Part shown: positions 5,606-12,658 of the stretch, piece after piece
Position numbering within the stretch: the first letter of the stretch is position 1
Layout: each line of letters opens with the position of its first letter
DNA from: Caldifarciminota bacterium
Lineage (GTDB): Bacteria; Hydrothermota; Tepidihabitantia; Tepidihabitantales; Tepidihabitantaceae
DNA length: 14,638 nucleotides
Assembly: GCA_016935295.1 (NCBI GenBank)
Contig: JAFGRF010000294.1
Location: 1-14,638, forward strand
Reading direction: 5' to 3'
The notes under the pieces: generated by a model
Told to the model about the DNA's origin: nothing
Databases searched by the model: none
The model's input: only the letters and a program-made list of their open reading frames with translations
Position numbers and translations under genes: made by a program

Positions 5606-6862
5606 ATGAGCGAACTGAAGCAAACCCGGCCCAAGGGGACGCAGGACTTCGTGCCACCGGATTCGGAACGGCGGCGTCAGGCCGAAGCGACGTTCCGGCA
5701 TCTGGCCGAGACCTACGGGTATCGCGAGATAATCACACCGACGTTCGAACACACGGCAGTGTTCGTGAAGTCGTCTGGAGAGACTTCCGACATCGTCACC
5801 AAAGAGATGTACTCGTTCAAGGACCGCGCCGAGCGGGACCTGACACTCCGGCCCGAAGGCACGCCCGGCGTGGTGCGCGCGGTGCTGGAGAACCAGGCGC
5901 GGATGCCCTGCCGGCTCTACTACGTCGGTCCCTACTTCCGGTACAGCCGGCCGCAGAAGGGACGCTATCGCGAGTTCGGGCAGGTCGGGGTCGAAGCACT
6001 GGGCGAGGCGAGCCCGCTGACCGACGCCGAGGTCATCTTTCTCGGTGATGCCTTCTTCAGAAGCCTGGGGATTCACGACTGCACGACGCAGGTCAACAGC
6101 ATCGGCTGCCGCGAGTGCCGACCAGGACACCGCGATGCGCTTCGCAACTACTTGCTTGAAAGGAAAGAACAACTCTGCGGAGACTGCAGACTGCGCATCG
6201 ACCGCAATCCGCTGCGGGTCTTCGACTGCAAAGTCGAGGCCTGCCGACAGGCGGTCGAGGGCGCGCCGACTCCCCGGCAGCATCTTTGCGAAGCCTGCAA
6301 GCGTCACTTCGAGCAGGTTCTGGCCGACCTGACGCAGCGCAGCCTGCCCTACGAGGTGAACGACCGGCTGGTGCGCGGCCTCGACTACTATAACCGGACA
6401 ACATTCGAATACATCTCGGCGTCGCTCGGCGCGCAGGACAGCCTTGGCGGCGGCGGCCGGTACGACTACCTGGTTGAGGAATTCGGTGGGCCGGACACGC
6501 CCGCAATCGGCTTCGCGCTCGGACTCGACCGGGCATTGCTGGCAGCGCCACCGGCAGCGGGACCGGCGCGCCGGCATCTCGCATTCGTGGTATGGCTGAC
6601 CGAGTCCGAGCTAGGTGAGACAGAGAAACTCGCGGCCAAGCTCCGCGCCGACGGCATCCCCGCGCAGGTCGACTACGATGCCCGCAGGGTCAAGGCGCAG
6701 TTCAAGTCGGCCGATGCTGCCCAAGCCGCGTGCTGCATCATCATCGGGCCGGACGAATTGGCCAAGGGAGTCTACTCACTCAAGGACCTCGTGAGCGGTG
6801 AACAGCACGAGGTCCCGTTTGACGCAATCACCGCCGCAGTCCGCAAGCGCTTCAGGGACTAG
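5606..6862 (+). CDS. hisS: Histidyl-tRNA synthetase
   Basis: The 418-residue class II synthetase charges tRNA-His with histidine in the cytoplasm. Visible landmarks are KGTQDFVPP (10-18), LRPEGTPGVVRA (81-92), motif 2 FRYSRPQKGRYREFGQ (111-126), the histidine-specific LVRGLDYYNRTTFEY (255-269), and motif 3 AIGFALGLDRAL (300-311). The anticodon-binding domain follows (about 325-410). The insertion domain carries four Cys pairs: C168/C171, C191/C194, C208/C213 and C228/C231. This cysteine-rich insertion is known from a subset of bacterial HisRS and may bind zinc. The ATG at 5606 is four bases after the VanZ-like stop and the ribosome binding site is weak, so coupling is likely. The frame also opens upstream, but an earlier start would overlap the VanZ-like gene. 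Confidence 0.96.
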   Translation: MSELKQTRPKGTQDFVPPDSERRRQAEATFRHLAETYGYREIITPTFEHTAVFVKSSGETSDIVTKEMYSFKDRAERDLTLRPEGTPGVVRAVLENQARMPCRLYYVGPYFRYSRPQKGRYREFGQVGVEALGEASPLTDAEVIFLGDAFFRSLGIHDCTTQVNSIGCRECRPGHRDALRNYLLERKEQLCGDCRLRIDRNPLRVFDCKVEACRQAVEGAPTPRQHLCEACKRHFEQVLADLTQRSLPYEVNDRLVRGLDYYNRTTFEYISASLGAQDSLGGGGRYDYLVEEFGGPDTPAIGFALGLDRALLAAPPAAGPARRHLAFVVWLTESELGETEKLAAKLRADGIPAQVDYDARRVKAQFKSADAAQAACCIIIGPDELAKGVYSLKDLVSGEQHEVPFDAITAAVRKRFRD

Positions 6863-6867
6863 GATTC

Positions 6868-6939
6868 GAGGGGTCTAGGATTCCAGGATTCTAGGGGCCG
6901 GGCCCTGGAATCCTGAATTCCTTGGCCCCTGAACCCCTC
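6868..6939. terminator. Palindromic region between convergent genes, likely bidirectional terminator
   Basis: Nested inverted repeats fill the gap between hisS and the convergent HNH-like gene. They are GAGGGGT (6868-6874) with ACCCCTC (6933-6939), GGATTCCAGG (6878-6887) with CCTGGAATCC (6904-6913), and the alternative AGGGGCC (6893-6899) with GGCCCCT (6924-6930). No long T-run follows on the plus strand beyond TCTTCTATTT. The DNA also belongs to the short degenerate repeats seen elsewhere here (GGCCCCTG at 6924-6931). Confidence 0.5.
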
Positions 6940-6941
6940 TT

Positions 6942-7820
6942 CTATTTCGTCGCTGCCAGCGCGTACTCGGTGAATTCGAAGCCGCAGCCCTGGTCGAGCA
7001 CGGCCACCGCCGCGGTCCAGCGGCCACCCGGCGAATCTGGCAACTTCAGCTCCATCTCGTTGTTGCCCTTTTCGTCCTTGACGCCGAGGTGATCCTTTGC
7101 CATCTGATAACCGTGGTACTTGGGCCCGCCGAGCAGGGAGATATCCGGTTCCTCGCCGCGAGGCCATGCCAGCAGGAAAACCTGGCACTTGCCGCTCTTC
7201 TGCATCTTCCAGTCATAGTTGAAAGCTATCTTGCTGGACGGACCGCGCATGAACGGCACGGCCAGTTTGAGTTCGGCCAGCGGCTGACCCGAGCCGGACG
7301 TCTTCAGCGGACGCGGCACCCACATCGTCGCCAGGGGCAGCATCAGCCCGGGGAGCGGCGCGGCGAACTCGGCCGTCGGCGTCGCCGGCTTGGCGTCATG
7401 CTTGGTGATGGTGACCTCGAACTTCGGTGCTTCCTTCTTCTGTTCGGCCAGCTCCTGGCGTGCTTCGTCGATCCACTCGTCCCAGCGCCGGTTGCCCTTC
7501 GAGACAGCATGGCGCGCACACACCGGCACCAGGTTGTCGACCGACGTCTGGCCGCCATCCGAGGGCGGAACGCGGAATACAAGCGTGGTGTGCTCGCCGT
7601 AGCAGCCCGGCACCGCGCAGATGGCGCCGCGCAGGGAAATGACCGCTTCCTCCAGCTCCGGCGGCCATTTGAGCTCATCAACATAGGCGTAGTGGTCTTC
7701 GTGTGGGGTCGGCGGGTAGTGGGTCTTGGCGCAGCGCCGGCAGACGGCCTCGGCTTCGCGATGCGCCCAGTCGACCGAGGTCGGCCTGTTGCACTCCGGG
7801 CAGTTATAGTTCCAGAACAT
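6942..7820 (-). CDS. Zinc-ribbon protein with degraded HNH-like motif
   Basis: The 292-residue protein has three parts. Residues 7-30 form a zinc ribbon, CPEC then CRRC. Residues about 68-112 follow the HNH-nuclease plan: C68 and C73, then PPSDGG, VDNLVPVC (94-101), H104 and SKG. However, the usual Asp-His before the first Pro is Phe-Arg (F82-R83), so the catalytic His appears to be lost. The C-terminal half (about 150-290) looks like a beta-rich domain without a motif I know. There is no signal peptide. The ATG at 7820 has GGAGGG five bases upstream and a good promoter further up. It is a single gene, convergent with hisS. It may bind nucleic acid without cutting it, or be a divergent nuclease. 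Confidence 0.75.
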   Translation of the reverse strand: MFWNYNCPECNRPTSVDWAHREAEAVCRRCAKTHYPPTPHEDHYAYVDELKWPPELEEAVISLRGAICAVPGCYGEHTTLVFRVPPSDGGQTSVDNLVPVCARHAVSKGNRRWDEWIDEARQELAEQKKEAPKFEVTITKHDAKPATPTAEFAAPLPGLMLPLATMWVPRPLKTSGSGQPLAELKLAVPFMRGPSSKIAFNYDWKMQKSGKCQVFLLAWPRGEEPDISLLGGPKYHGYQMAKDHLGVKDEKGNNEMELKLPDSPGGRWTAAVAVLDQGCGFEFTEYALAATK

Positions 7821-7884
7821 GGTTCCCTCCGCGGGTAGTTGCTACGGTATCCGGACTCATCGTGGGCACAGCTTCTCCAATAGA

Positions 7885-7913
7885 ATAATGGCCGTTCACC
7901 GGCCGTCTGTCAA
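7885..7913 (-). promoter_or_regulatory. Promoter of the HNH-like gene with palindromic spacer
   Basis: On the minus strand a perfect TTGACA (7913-7908) is followed after 17 bases by CATTAT (7890-7885). A TATTCT box at 7887-7882 is an alternative at 20-base spacing. The spacer contains GGCCG (7890-7894) and CGGCC (7900-7904), a 5-bp inverted repeat that could be an operator. Confidence 0.5.
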
Positions 7914-7973
7914 GGAAGCCCGCGCGGACGCGCATCGCCAACTGCGCGGATTGCGCTGCGGAACGAGCCGGTG

Positions 7974-7993
7974 AACCGCCGTTGTTGGCGGCT
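7974..7993 (-). terminator. Possible terminator after the OPRT-like gene
   Basis: CCGCC and GGCGG arms (7987-7991 and 7976-7980) around AACAAC form a short stem starting at the stop codon. It can be extended by a G-T and an A-T pair. There is no T-run, so termination here is uncertain. Confidence 0.3.
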
Positions 7994-9041
7994 ATTCGAG
8001 CGGGGAGGGTTCGTGGAAGGAAAGCCCACGCGCCGCGTGCCAGGCGCCCGGGTCTGCGAAGTAGCTGACGACCTCGTCGTACTCCTCGTCGGTGAGGAAG
8101 CTGATTTCCCGCGGTATCTTTGGGGACAGCGCCGCGTCGCGGTTGGTGAGTGAGTCAAGCTTCACCCCGGCCTGCTCGAGGTCCTTGCTCCCCTGCTGCT
8201 GCCGGTCGAAGATGACGAAGCAGGCCTCGACCCGCCCGCCCCACTCGCGGATTTCCCGGATGACGCGCGTCTTGGTCCAACCGTGGACCAGCGTATCGTC
8301 GACGAGCAGCACCCGTTTGCGGAAGAGCTCGTGGCTCTTGATGCCTTCAAACGGGCTCGCCTCGGGATAGCGCTTCGTGCGCCGGGCGTAGAACATCGGC
8401 TTCGCAAGCTTCTGGGCCATCACCGCGGCGATGGCGATGGAGCCCGACTCGATGCCGCAGATTGCGTCGAACTCGAGGTTGCGGACGAGCAGCGACGCCG
8501 AGGAGAGAACGAAGTCGTTCGCCGCCGGATAGCTGGCAAGTCCCTTGACGTCAATGTAAATGGGACTGGAGTTCCGCCCCTCGTCAACCCTGTAGAGCGG
8601 CCGGAGGTCGCCGAGCGTCACCTTGATGGCACCGATCTGCCAGAGCATGGCGGCCACGGTCTCGGCCATGTTGCCCGACATCACGCGGCGGATGAGCCCG
8701 AGGTCCGGCGTGATGATGCGCTGGTCGCGCATCAGGCGGTAGAACTTGTCCGCCTCATTATCGTCCAGCTCAATGGCGAGCCGCGTCTCGTCGATGTCAT
8801 AGACGACGTGGAAACGGCCGAGCTCGCGGTCACTCGACAGCAGGGCGTAGCTCTCGGCGTTGGATTCGCGCTGCCGCGGGCCGAGCGTCGTCGCTTTCGG
8901 GTTGATCTTGGCGCGGTAGGTCTCGTACAAGTCCTTCGCCAGCGAGGCGATTTCGTCGTACTCAAGGATGTAGGGAGTGCTCGCCCGCACCACGGGGCCG
9001 GCGCACTCGATCTCTTTGAGCGGGACCTGGCTTAGCTTCAC
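7992..9041 (-). CDS. Orotate phosphoribosyltransferase-like protein with N-terminal extension
   Basis: The 349-residue protein ends in a type I phosphoribosyltransferase domain (about 155-305). NSSPIYIDVKGLASYP resembles the opening of OPRT, CGIESGSIAIAAVMA (195-209) is the loop that holds the substrate, and VLLVDDTLVHGWTK (244-257) is the PRPP-binding motif with its acidic pair. ARRTKRY (219-225) occupies the place of the basic catalytic loop. OPRT joins orotate to PRPP to make OMP in pyrimidine synthesis. The first 150 residues are an extension not found in ordinary PyrE (roughly 200 residues), and I do not recognise it. The start is the GTG at 9041-9039, 27 bases after coaE, with a weak ribosome binding site (AGGCGG). 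It is the last gene of the acpP operon. OPRT activity is inferred; another purine or pyrimidine PRTase is possible. Confidence 0.8.
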   Translation of the reverse strand: MKLSQVPLKEIECAGPVVRASTPYILEYDEIASLAKDLYETYRAKINPKATTLGPRQRESNAESYALLSSDRELGRFHVVYDIDETRLAIELDDNEADKFYRLMRDQRIITPDLGLIRRVMSGNMAETVAAMLWQIGAIKVTLGDLRPLYRVDEGRNSSPIYIDVKGLASYPAANDFVLSSASLLVRNLEFDAICGIESGSIAIAAVMAQKLAKPMFYARRTKRYPEASPFEGIKSHELFRKRVLLVDDTLVHGWTKTRVIREIREWGGRVEACFVIFDRQQQGSKDLEQAGVKLDSLTNRDAALSPKIPREISFLTDEEYDEVVSYFADPGAWHAARGLSFHEPSPLE

Positions 9042-9068
9042 TGCCGCCTGTCGGCGGGCATTAGCGGG

Positions 9069-9713
9069 CTAGTGCTTGCGCGCCGCCTTGAACGCCTGGA
9101 ACTTCGCGCTGTAGAAGAAATTCCAGAGCGCGCGGCACTTCCGACGCAGTTCGGCGAACGAGCCCTTGTTCTCGAGCACGAAGTCGGCCCGGCGCCATAT
9201 CTTCGAGTCCGGCGGCTGGTGCTTGAGGCGGGCGGCCACGTCCTCTGCTTTCATGCCGGCCTCGACCAGCCGCTTGACCTTCAGGCGGTCAGCCGCGGTG
9301 ACGAGGATGGCGACGTCGACTTCCTTGTCCAGACCCCAGGTGAAGAGCAGCGCCGCGTCAACCACGACCAGTCCCTTGCAGTTCCGGTCGATCTCCGCGC
9401 GCACCTTCTTCAGCAGCGCCGGATGGACGATGGCGTTCAGCTTGGCCAGACTCGTTTTGCTCGCGAACGCCAGCTTGCCGAGTGCCCGGCGATCGATATT
9501 GCCGGCCTTGGTCAGGATGCCGCGGCCGAAAGTCTTGACCAGTTTGCGGTACTCGGTGGTACCCTTGGCCAGCATCGACCAGCCCATCTCGTCGGCGTCG
9601 ATGATCTTGGCACCGTAGCGCTTCAGTTCGCTGGCGACCGTAGACTTGCCCGAGCCCATGTTGCCGCCGATCCCCACGAGCAGTCGTTCCTGTGAAAGCT
9701 TTCTATCAAACAT
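9069..9713 (-). CDS. coaE: Dephospho-CoA kinase
   Basis: The 214-residue protein carries the P-loop GGNMGSGKST (16-25), the IIDADEMGW segment (37-45) that binds the acceptor, IVHPALLKKV (about 95-104) and an RLVEAGMKAEDVAARL lid region (about 148-163). CoaE phosphorylates the ribose 3'-OH of dephospho-CoA with ATP, the last step of coenzyme A synthesis. Length is normal for the family. The ATG at 9713 is one base after the etfB stop codon, so translation is coupled. The product CoA supplies the phosphopantetheine arm of the ACP encoded at the head of the same operon, a sensible functional link. The C-terminal tail is unusually basic and aromatic (RKCRALWNFFYSAKFQAFKA). Confidence 0.92.
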   Translation of the reverse strand: MFDRKLSQERLLVGIGGNMGSGKSTVASELKRYGAKIIDADEMGWSMLAKGTTEYRKLVKTFGRGILTKAGNIDRRALGKLAFASKTSLAKLNAIVHPALLKKVRAEIDRNCKGLVVVDAALLFTWGLDKEVDVAILVTAADRLKVKRLVEAGMKAEDVAARLKHQPPDSKIWRRADFVLENKGSFAELRRKCRALWNFFYSAKFQAFKAARKH

Positions 9714-9714
9714 C

Positions 9715-10500
9715 TTATAGCACCTTCGCTTCCTCGTGCAGCAGCCTGACCAGTTCCGGCACGACCTCTTCGGGCGTACCTTCGAGCACGCGCCCCGGCA
9801 TGCGACCGGGCGGTAGCCGGTCTTCGATGTACTCGAGCCGCCGGGTCAGCACCGCCGGGTCGATGCCTAGCTCGGCCGCACCCAGCACCGGGAGGCCCTT
9901 CTTTTTTGCTGCCATCATTCCCTTCAGGGTCGGATAGCGGGGCTCGTACGTTCCCTTCTGGATCGTCATCAGGCAGGGCAGCGGGGCATTGACTACCTCG
10001 GTCGCGCCCTCGATTTCGCGGTGTGCCACCACGGTGCGGGCTGACGGGTCCGCGGCCGCCTCGGCCACTACCGATACGTGTGGAATCCCGAGGAAGTGGG
10101 CGATGGCTGGCGGCACCGCCGCCTGGTCGTCATCAACCGCCTGCTTGCCGCAGAGGACCATGTCAAACGGCTCGCGCTTGACCGCCGCGGCCAGCAGCCG
10201 GCCGACTGCGAGGGCATCGATGCCTTCGAACGCCGGGTCGGTGAGTTGGACCGCGGCGTCCGCGCCCATCGCCAGACACGTCCGCAGCGCGGTCTTTACC
10301 CGCTCCGGGCCGAGCGAGACAGTGGTGATGGTGCCGGTGCCTGCTTTCTCCCTCAGTCGGAGGGCCGTTTCCATCGCGTATTCGTCGTACGGATTGACTA
10401 CCCACTCGAATTCGGTCGTGTCCACGAAATGCGTCGTGGTATTGACCCGGATCTTGGTCTCGGTGGATGGGACCTGCTTGACGCAGACGACTATGTTCAC
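9715..10500 (-). CDS. etfB: Electron transfer flavoprotein beta subunit
   Basis: The 261-residue protein matches EtfB from end to end: NIVVCVKQVPSTETKI at the start, WVVNPYDEYAMETALRLREK (33-52), DMVLCGKQAVDDD (113-125) and EPRYPTLKGMMAAKKK (186-201). EtfB pairs with EtfA to carry electrons between flavin dehydrogenases such as acyl-CoA dehydrogenases and the quinone pool; the beta subunit binds AMP or, in bifurcating types, a second FAD. The nucleotide-loop segment reads AVDDDQAAVPP where many relatives have AIDGDTAQVGP. I chose the GTG at 10500-10498, which overlaps the fabF stop as GTGA and removes a 26-residue unrelated extension. No etfA is next to it: coaE follows directly. The partner must be encoded elsewhere. 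Confidence 0.92.
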   Translation of the reverse strand: MNIVVCVKQVPSTETKIRVNTTTHFVDTTEFEWVVNPYDEYAMETALRLREKAGTGTITTVSLGPERVKTALRTCLAMGADAAVQLTDPAFEGIDALAVGRLLAAAVKREPFDMVLCGKQAVDDDQAAVPPAIAHFLGIPHVSVVAEAAADPSARTVVAHREIEGATEVVNAPLPCLMTIQKGTYEPRYPTLKGMMAAKKKGLPVLGAAELGIDPAVLTRRLEYIEDRLPPGRMPGRVLEGTPEEVVPELVRLLHEEAKVL

Positions 10501-11750
10501 GCCGGCGTTCTCACCAGCAGGCAGGCGTTGTGTCCGCCGAACCCGAACGAATTGGAAAGCGCGGTCCGGATTGAGCAATCGCGGACCGAGCCCTTGACGA
10601 AGTCGAGCACGACACCGTCGTCCGGGGCCTCGTGGTTGACGGTCGGGTGCAGTTTCTGGTGTTTGAGCTGCAGCACCATCGCCACGAATTCCATCGCGCC
10701 GGCGGCCCCGAGCCCGTGGCCGATCATCGACTTGGTCGAGTTGATCGCGAGCTTCGACGCGTGCGCGCCAAAGACATCGAGAATCGCCTTGACCTCGGAG
10801 GCATCGTTCAGCGGCGTTGACGTGCCGTGGCCGTTGATGTAGTCAATATCCTCTGGCTTCAGGCCCGCCTCGGCTATGGCCTGGCGCATGACCGCGGCCG
10901 CGCCCTTCGCGTCCGGGTCCGGTGCGGTAATGTGGTGCGCATCGGCGGTCGCGCCGTACCCGACGAGCTCGCAGTAGATCTGCGCGCCGCGCCGCCGGGC
11001 GTGCTCCAGTTCCTCAAGGACGCAGATGCCGCAACCTTCGGCAATCACGAACCCGTCCCGGTCCTTGTCATACGGCCGGGACGCGTTTTCGGGCTCCGAG
11101 TTGCGCTTCGAGAGCGCACCCATGTTGTGGAAGGCGGAAACCGTGAATTTGGTAATGGCGGCCTCGGCGCCGCCGGCGACCATCACGTCGGCGTCGCCGT
11201 GGAGAATGTGTCGGAAAGCCTCGCCGGTAGCGTGCGCCCCGGACGCACAGGCCGAGGTCGTATCGTAGTTCGGACCGCGCAGGTTGTAGGCTATGGCAAT
11301 CTGGCCGCAGGCCATGTCCGGGATCATCATCGGTACCAAGAGCGGAGAAACCCGCCGCGGGCCCTTCTGGAGGAATTGGGTGAACTGCGCTTCCCACGTC
11401 TGGATTCCACCCATGCCGGAACCCACGATGGTGCCGACGCGGTCGTGGTCTTCTTTGTCGAAATCGAGCTTCGCGTCCCTGACCGCCTCGTCGGCAGCCC
11501 AGAGCGCAAACTGGGTGAAACGGTCGGTCCGCTTGGCCAGCTTCGGGTCGAGGCGCAGCGTCGGGTCGAACCCCTTGACCTCGGCGCCTATCTGCACCTC
11601 GAGGTCGGACGGGTCGAAGGCAGACAGCCGGGCAACGCCGTTCTTGCCGGCGAGCAGGCTCTGCCAGAATGTAGGGACATCGTTGCCGACCGGCGTCACC
11701 GCGCCCAAGCCGGTGACGACAACACGGCGACGTCCGCTCTCGCTACTCAT
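10497..11750 (-). CDS. fabF: Beta-ketoacyl-ACP synthase II
   Basis: The 417-residue condensing enzyme extends acyl-ACP with malonyl-ACP in fatty-acid synthesis. Catalytic residues are visible: Cys168 in TTSACASGAHATGEA, His308 in NGHGTSTPLND, Lys340 in NSTKSMIGHG, and His345. The gating Phe404 lies in SFGFGGHN. The N-terminal VVVTGLGAVTPVGND and the length are typical of FabF. NGHGTS replaces the more common AHGTS around the first active-site His; Asn here does not remove a catalytic group. The ATG at 11750 lies 24 bases after the acpP stop. The stop overlaps the etfB start (GTGA), so the genes are translationally coupled. Confidence 0.96.
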   Translation of the reverse strand: MSSESGRRRVVVTGLGAVTPVGNDVPTFWQSLLAGKNGVARLSAFDPSDLEVQIGAEVKGFDPTLRLDPKLAKRTDRFTQFALWAADEAVRDAKLDFDKEDHDRVGTIVGSGMGGIQTWEAQFTQFLQKGPRRVSPLLVPMMIPDMACGQIAIAYNLRGPNYDTTSACASGAHATGEAFRHILHGDADVMVAGGAEAAITKFTVSAFHNMGALSKRNSEPENASRPYDKDRDGFVIAEGCGICVLEELEHARRRGAQIYCELVGYGATADAHHITAPDPDAKGAAAVMRQAIAEAGLKPEDIDYINGHGTSTPLNDASEVKAILDVFGAHASKLAINSTKSMIGHGLGAAGAMEFVAMVLQLKHQKLHPTVNHEAPDDGVVLDFVKGSVRDCSIRTALSNSFGFGGHNACLLVRTPA

Positions 11751-11774
11751 CAGCGATGGGAGTTGGGGTGCCGG

Positions 11775-12017
11775 CTACTTCTTCTCGGCCAGTTTCTTTT
11801 CCAGGTACTCGGCCGCCTTGCCGACGGTCACCAGTTGCTGTGAGTCCTCGTCCGGGATCTCGACCCCGAATTTCTCTTCAAATGCCATGACCAGCTCGAC
11901 GATGTCGAGCGAATCCGCGCCCAAGTCGTCGACAAAATGGGCGGTGTCCGTGACTTTCTCCGGTGTGACGTGCAACTGCTCGACTATGATGTTCTTAACA
12001 TCATCTATCAGGGCCAT
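11775..12017 (-). CDS. acpP: Acyl carrier protein
   Basis: The 80-residue acidic protein has the four-helix ACP pattern and the phosphopantetheine site DLGADSLDIVELVMAFEEKF, with Ser36 as the attachment residue. It carries growing acyl chains to FabF and other synthase enzymes. A strong ribosome binding site, AAGGAGG, precedes the ATG at 12017. The gene heads a five-gene minus-strand operon, acpP-fabF-etfB-coaE-OPRT-like. A promoter lies about 75 bases upstream, and the leader holds a 6-bp hairpin. Confidence 0.97.
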   Translation of the reverse strand: MALIDDVKNIIVEQLHVTPEKVTDTAHFVDDLGADSLDIVELVMAFEEKFGVEIPDEDSQQLVTVGKAAEYLEKKLAEKK

Positions 12018-12038
12018 CAGGTTCCTCCTTAAGGATAC

Positions 12039-12057
12039 CGGCCTTGCGGACAGGCCG
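12039..12057 (-). other. Leader hairpin upstream of acpP
   Basis: The arms CGGCCT and AGGCCG (12039-12044 and 12052-12057) pair around a 7-base loop in the predicted acpP leader, just upstream of the ribosome binding site. It could affect mRNA stability or translation; no known regulatory family is recognised. Confidence 0.4.
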
Positions 12058-12093
12058 TCTTTGGCGGACGCATAACCGCAAAACTGGCACAGT

Positions 12094-12121
12094 AGTGTAT
12101 CAATAGTCCTGCTAAAGTCAA
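12094..12121 (-). promoter_or_regulatory. Promoter of the acpP operon
   Basis: On the minus strand TTGACT (12121-12116) is followed after 16 bases by TACACT (12099-12094). Predicted start is near 12087, giving a leader of about 70 nt before the ATG at 12017. Confidence 0.6.
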
Positions 12122-12206
12122 TTCAGGCGGGGAGGCGGAAGCCGGGCGGTACTGACGACTGATGAACGCGTATGGACAGAGACTCCGGTGTGTTCTGGGG
12201 CTTCGT

Positions 12207-12240
12207 CCTGGTCCCTGCCCCCTGGCCCCTGATTCCTGCT
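12207..12240. repeat. Degenerate CCTGGTCCCTG-type repeat at the end of the PPC gene
   Basis: Short pyrimidine-rich units (GTCCCTG, CCCCTGG, CCCCTGATTCCTG) abut the stop codon at 12239. GGCCCCTG (12224-12231) recurs at 6924-6931 and 12692-12699. The rest of 12122-12206 shows no gene. Confidence 0.5.
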
Positions 12241-12658
12241 ATAGCGCCAGCAGGTTGAGTCCGGACAGCGGGTCGGGTTTGCGCTGAAGGCGCCGGGTGC
12301 CGGGCACGAATGCGACTTCCAGAGTAACGGTAACCGTGCCCGAAAAGAGGTGTCCGGCATAGGTTGCGAGCCTAGGCGTACTGATCACGGTGTGGATATG
12401 GCAAACCGGGTCCTTGCCCGCCCAGGCTACGTTGCCGACGAGCGCGACTATCTCATGGTCGCCCTTGAAGATACGCTTGTGATAGGTCTTGGTCCTGGGG
12501 GCAAAACACCCCAGCACAACGTTCTCGGCCGCGCCGATTCCGGTCAGGAACCCGGACTTGATGCGGCGGCTGCGGACAAAGCCCATGAGCGTTTCGACAA
12601 TCTCCTCGCCCGGCATCAGCCGCAACTGCCAGTAGTACCCGTTCCGCACCGCCTTCAT
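12239..12658 (-). CDS. PPC/DUF296 domain protein
   Basis: The 139-residue protein is almost entirely one PPC (DUF296) domain. The pattern is GEEIVETLMGFVRSRRIKSG (17-36), FLTGIGAAENVVLGCF, GDHEIVALVGNVAW (67-80), then the His-x-His of VCHIHTVIST and the GHLFSGTVTVTLEV segment. The three His residues are the family's likely metal ligands. In plants the domain joins AT-hook proteins; the stand-alone bacterial members form trimers and their role is mostly unknown. I chose the ATG at 12658-12656, which overlaps the topA stop as ATGA. Its ribosome binding site GGGAGG lies in the degenerate repeat that also encodes the topA tail. A longer frame upstream only translates that repeat. Co-transcription with topA is likely. 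Confidence 0.87.
   Translation of the reverse strand: MKAVRNGYYWQLRLMPGEEIVETLMGFVRSRRIKSGFLTGIGAAENVVLGCFAPRTKTYHKRIFKGDHEIVALVGNVAWAGKDPVCHIHTVISTPRLATYAGHLFSGTVTVTLEVAFVPGTRRLQRKPDPLSGLNLLAL

Noticed and set aside
5543..6577. Long minus-strand frame opposite hisS
   Set aside because: It is antisense to a clear synthetase gene, has no recognisable domain and no ribosome binding site.
10501..10578. N-terminal extension of EtfB
   Set aside because: It overlaps fabF by about 80 bases and has no similarity to EtfB, while the GTG at 10500 starts the conserved NIVVCVKQV.
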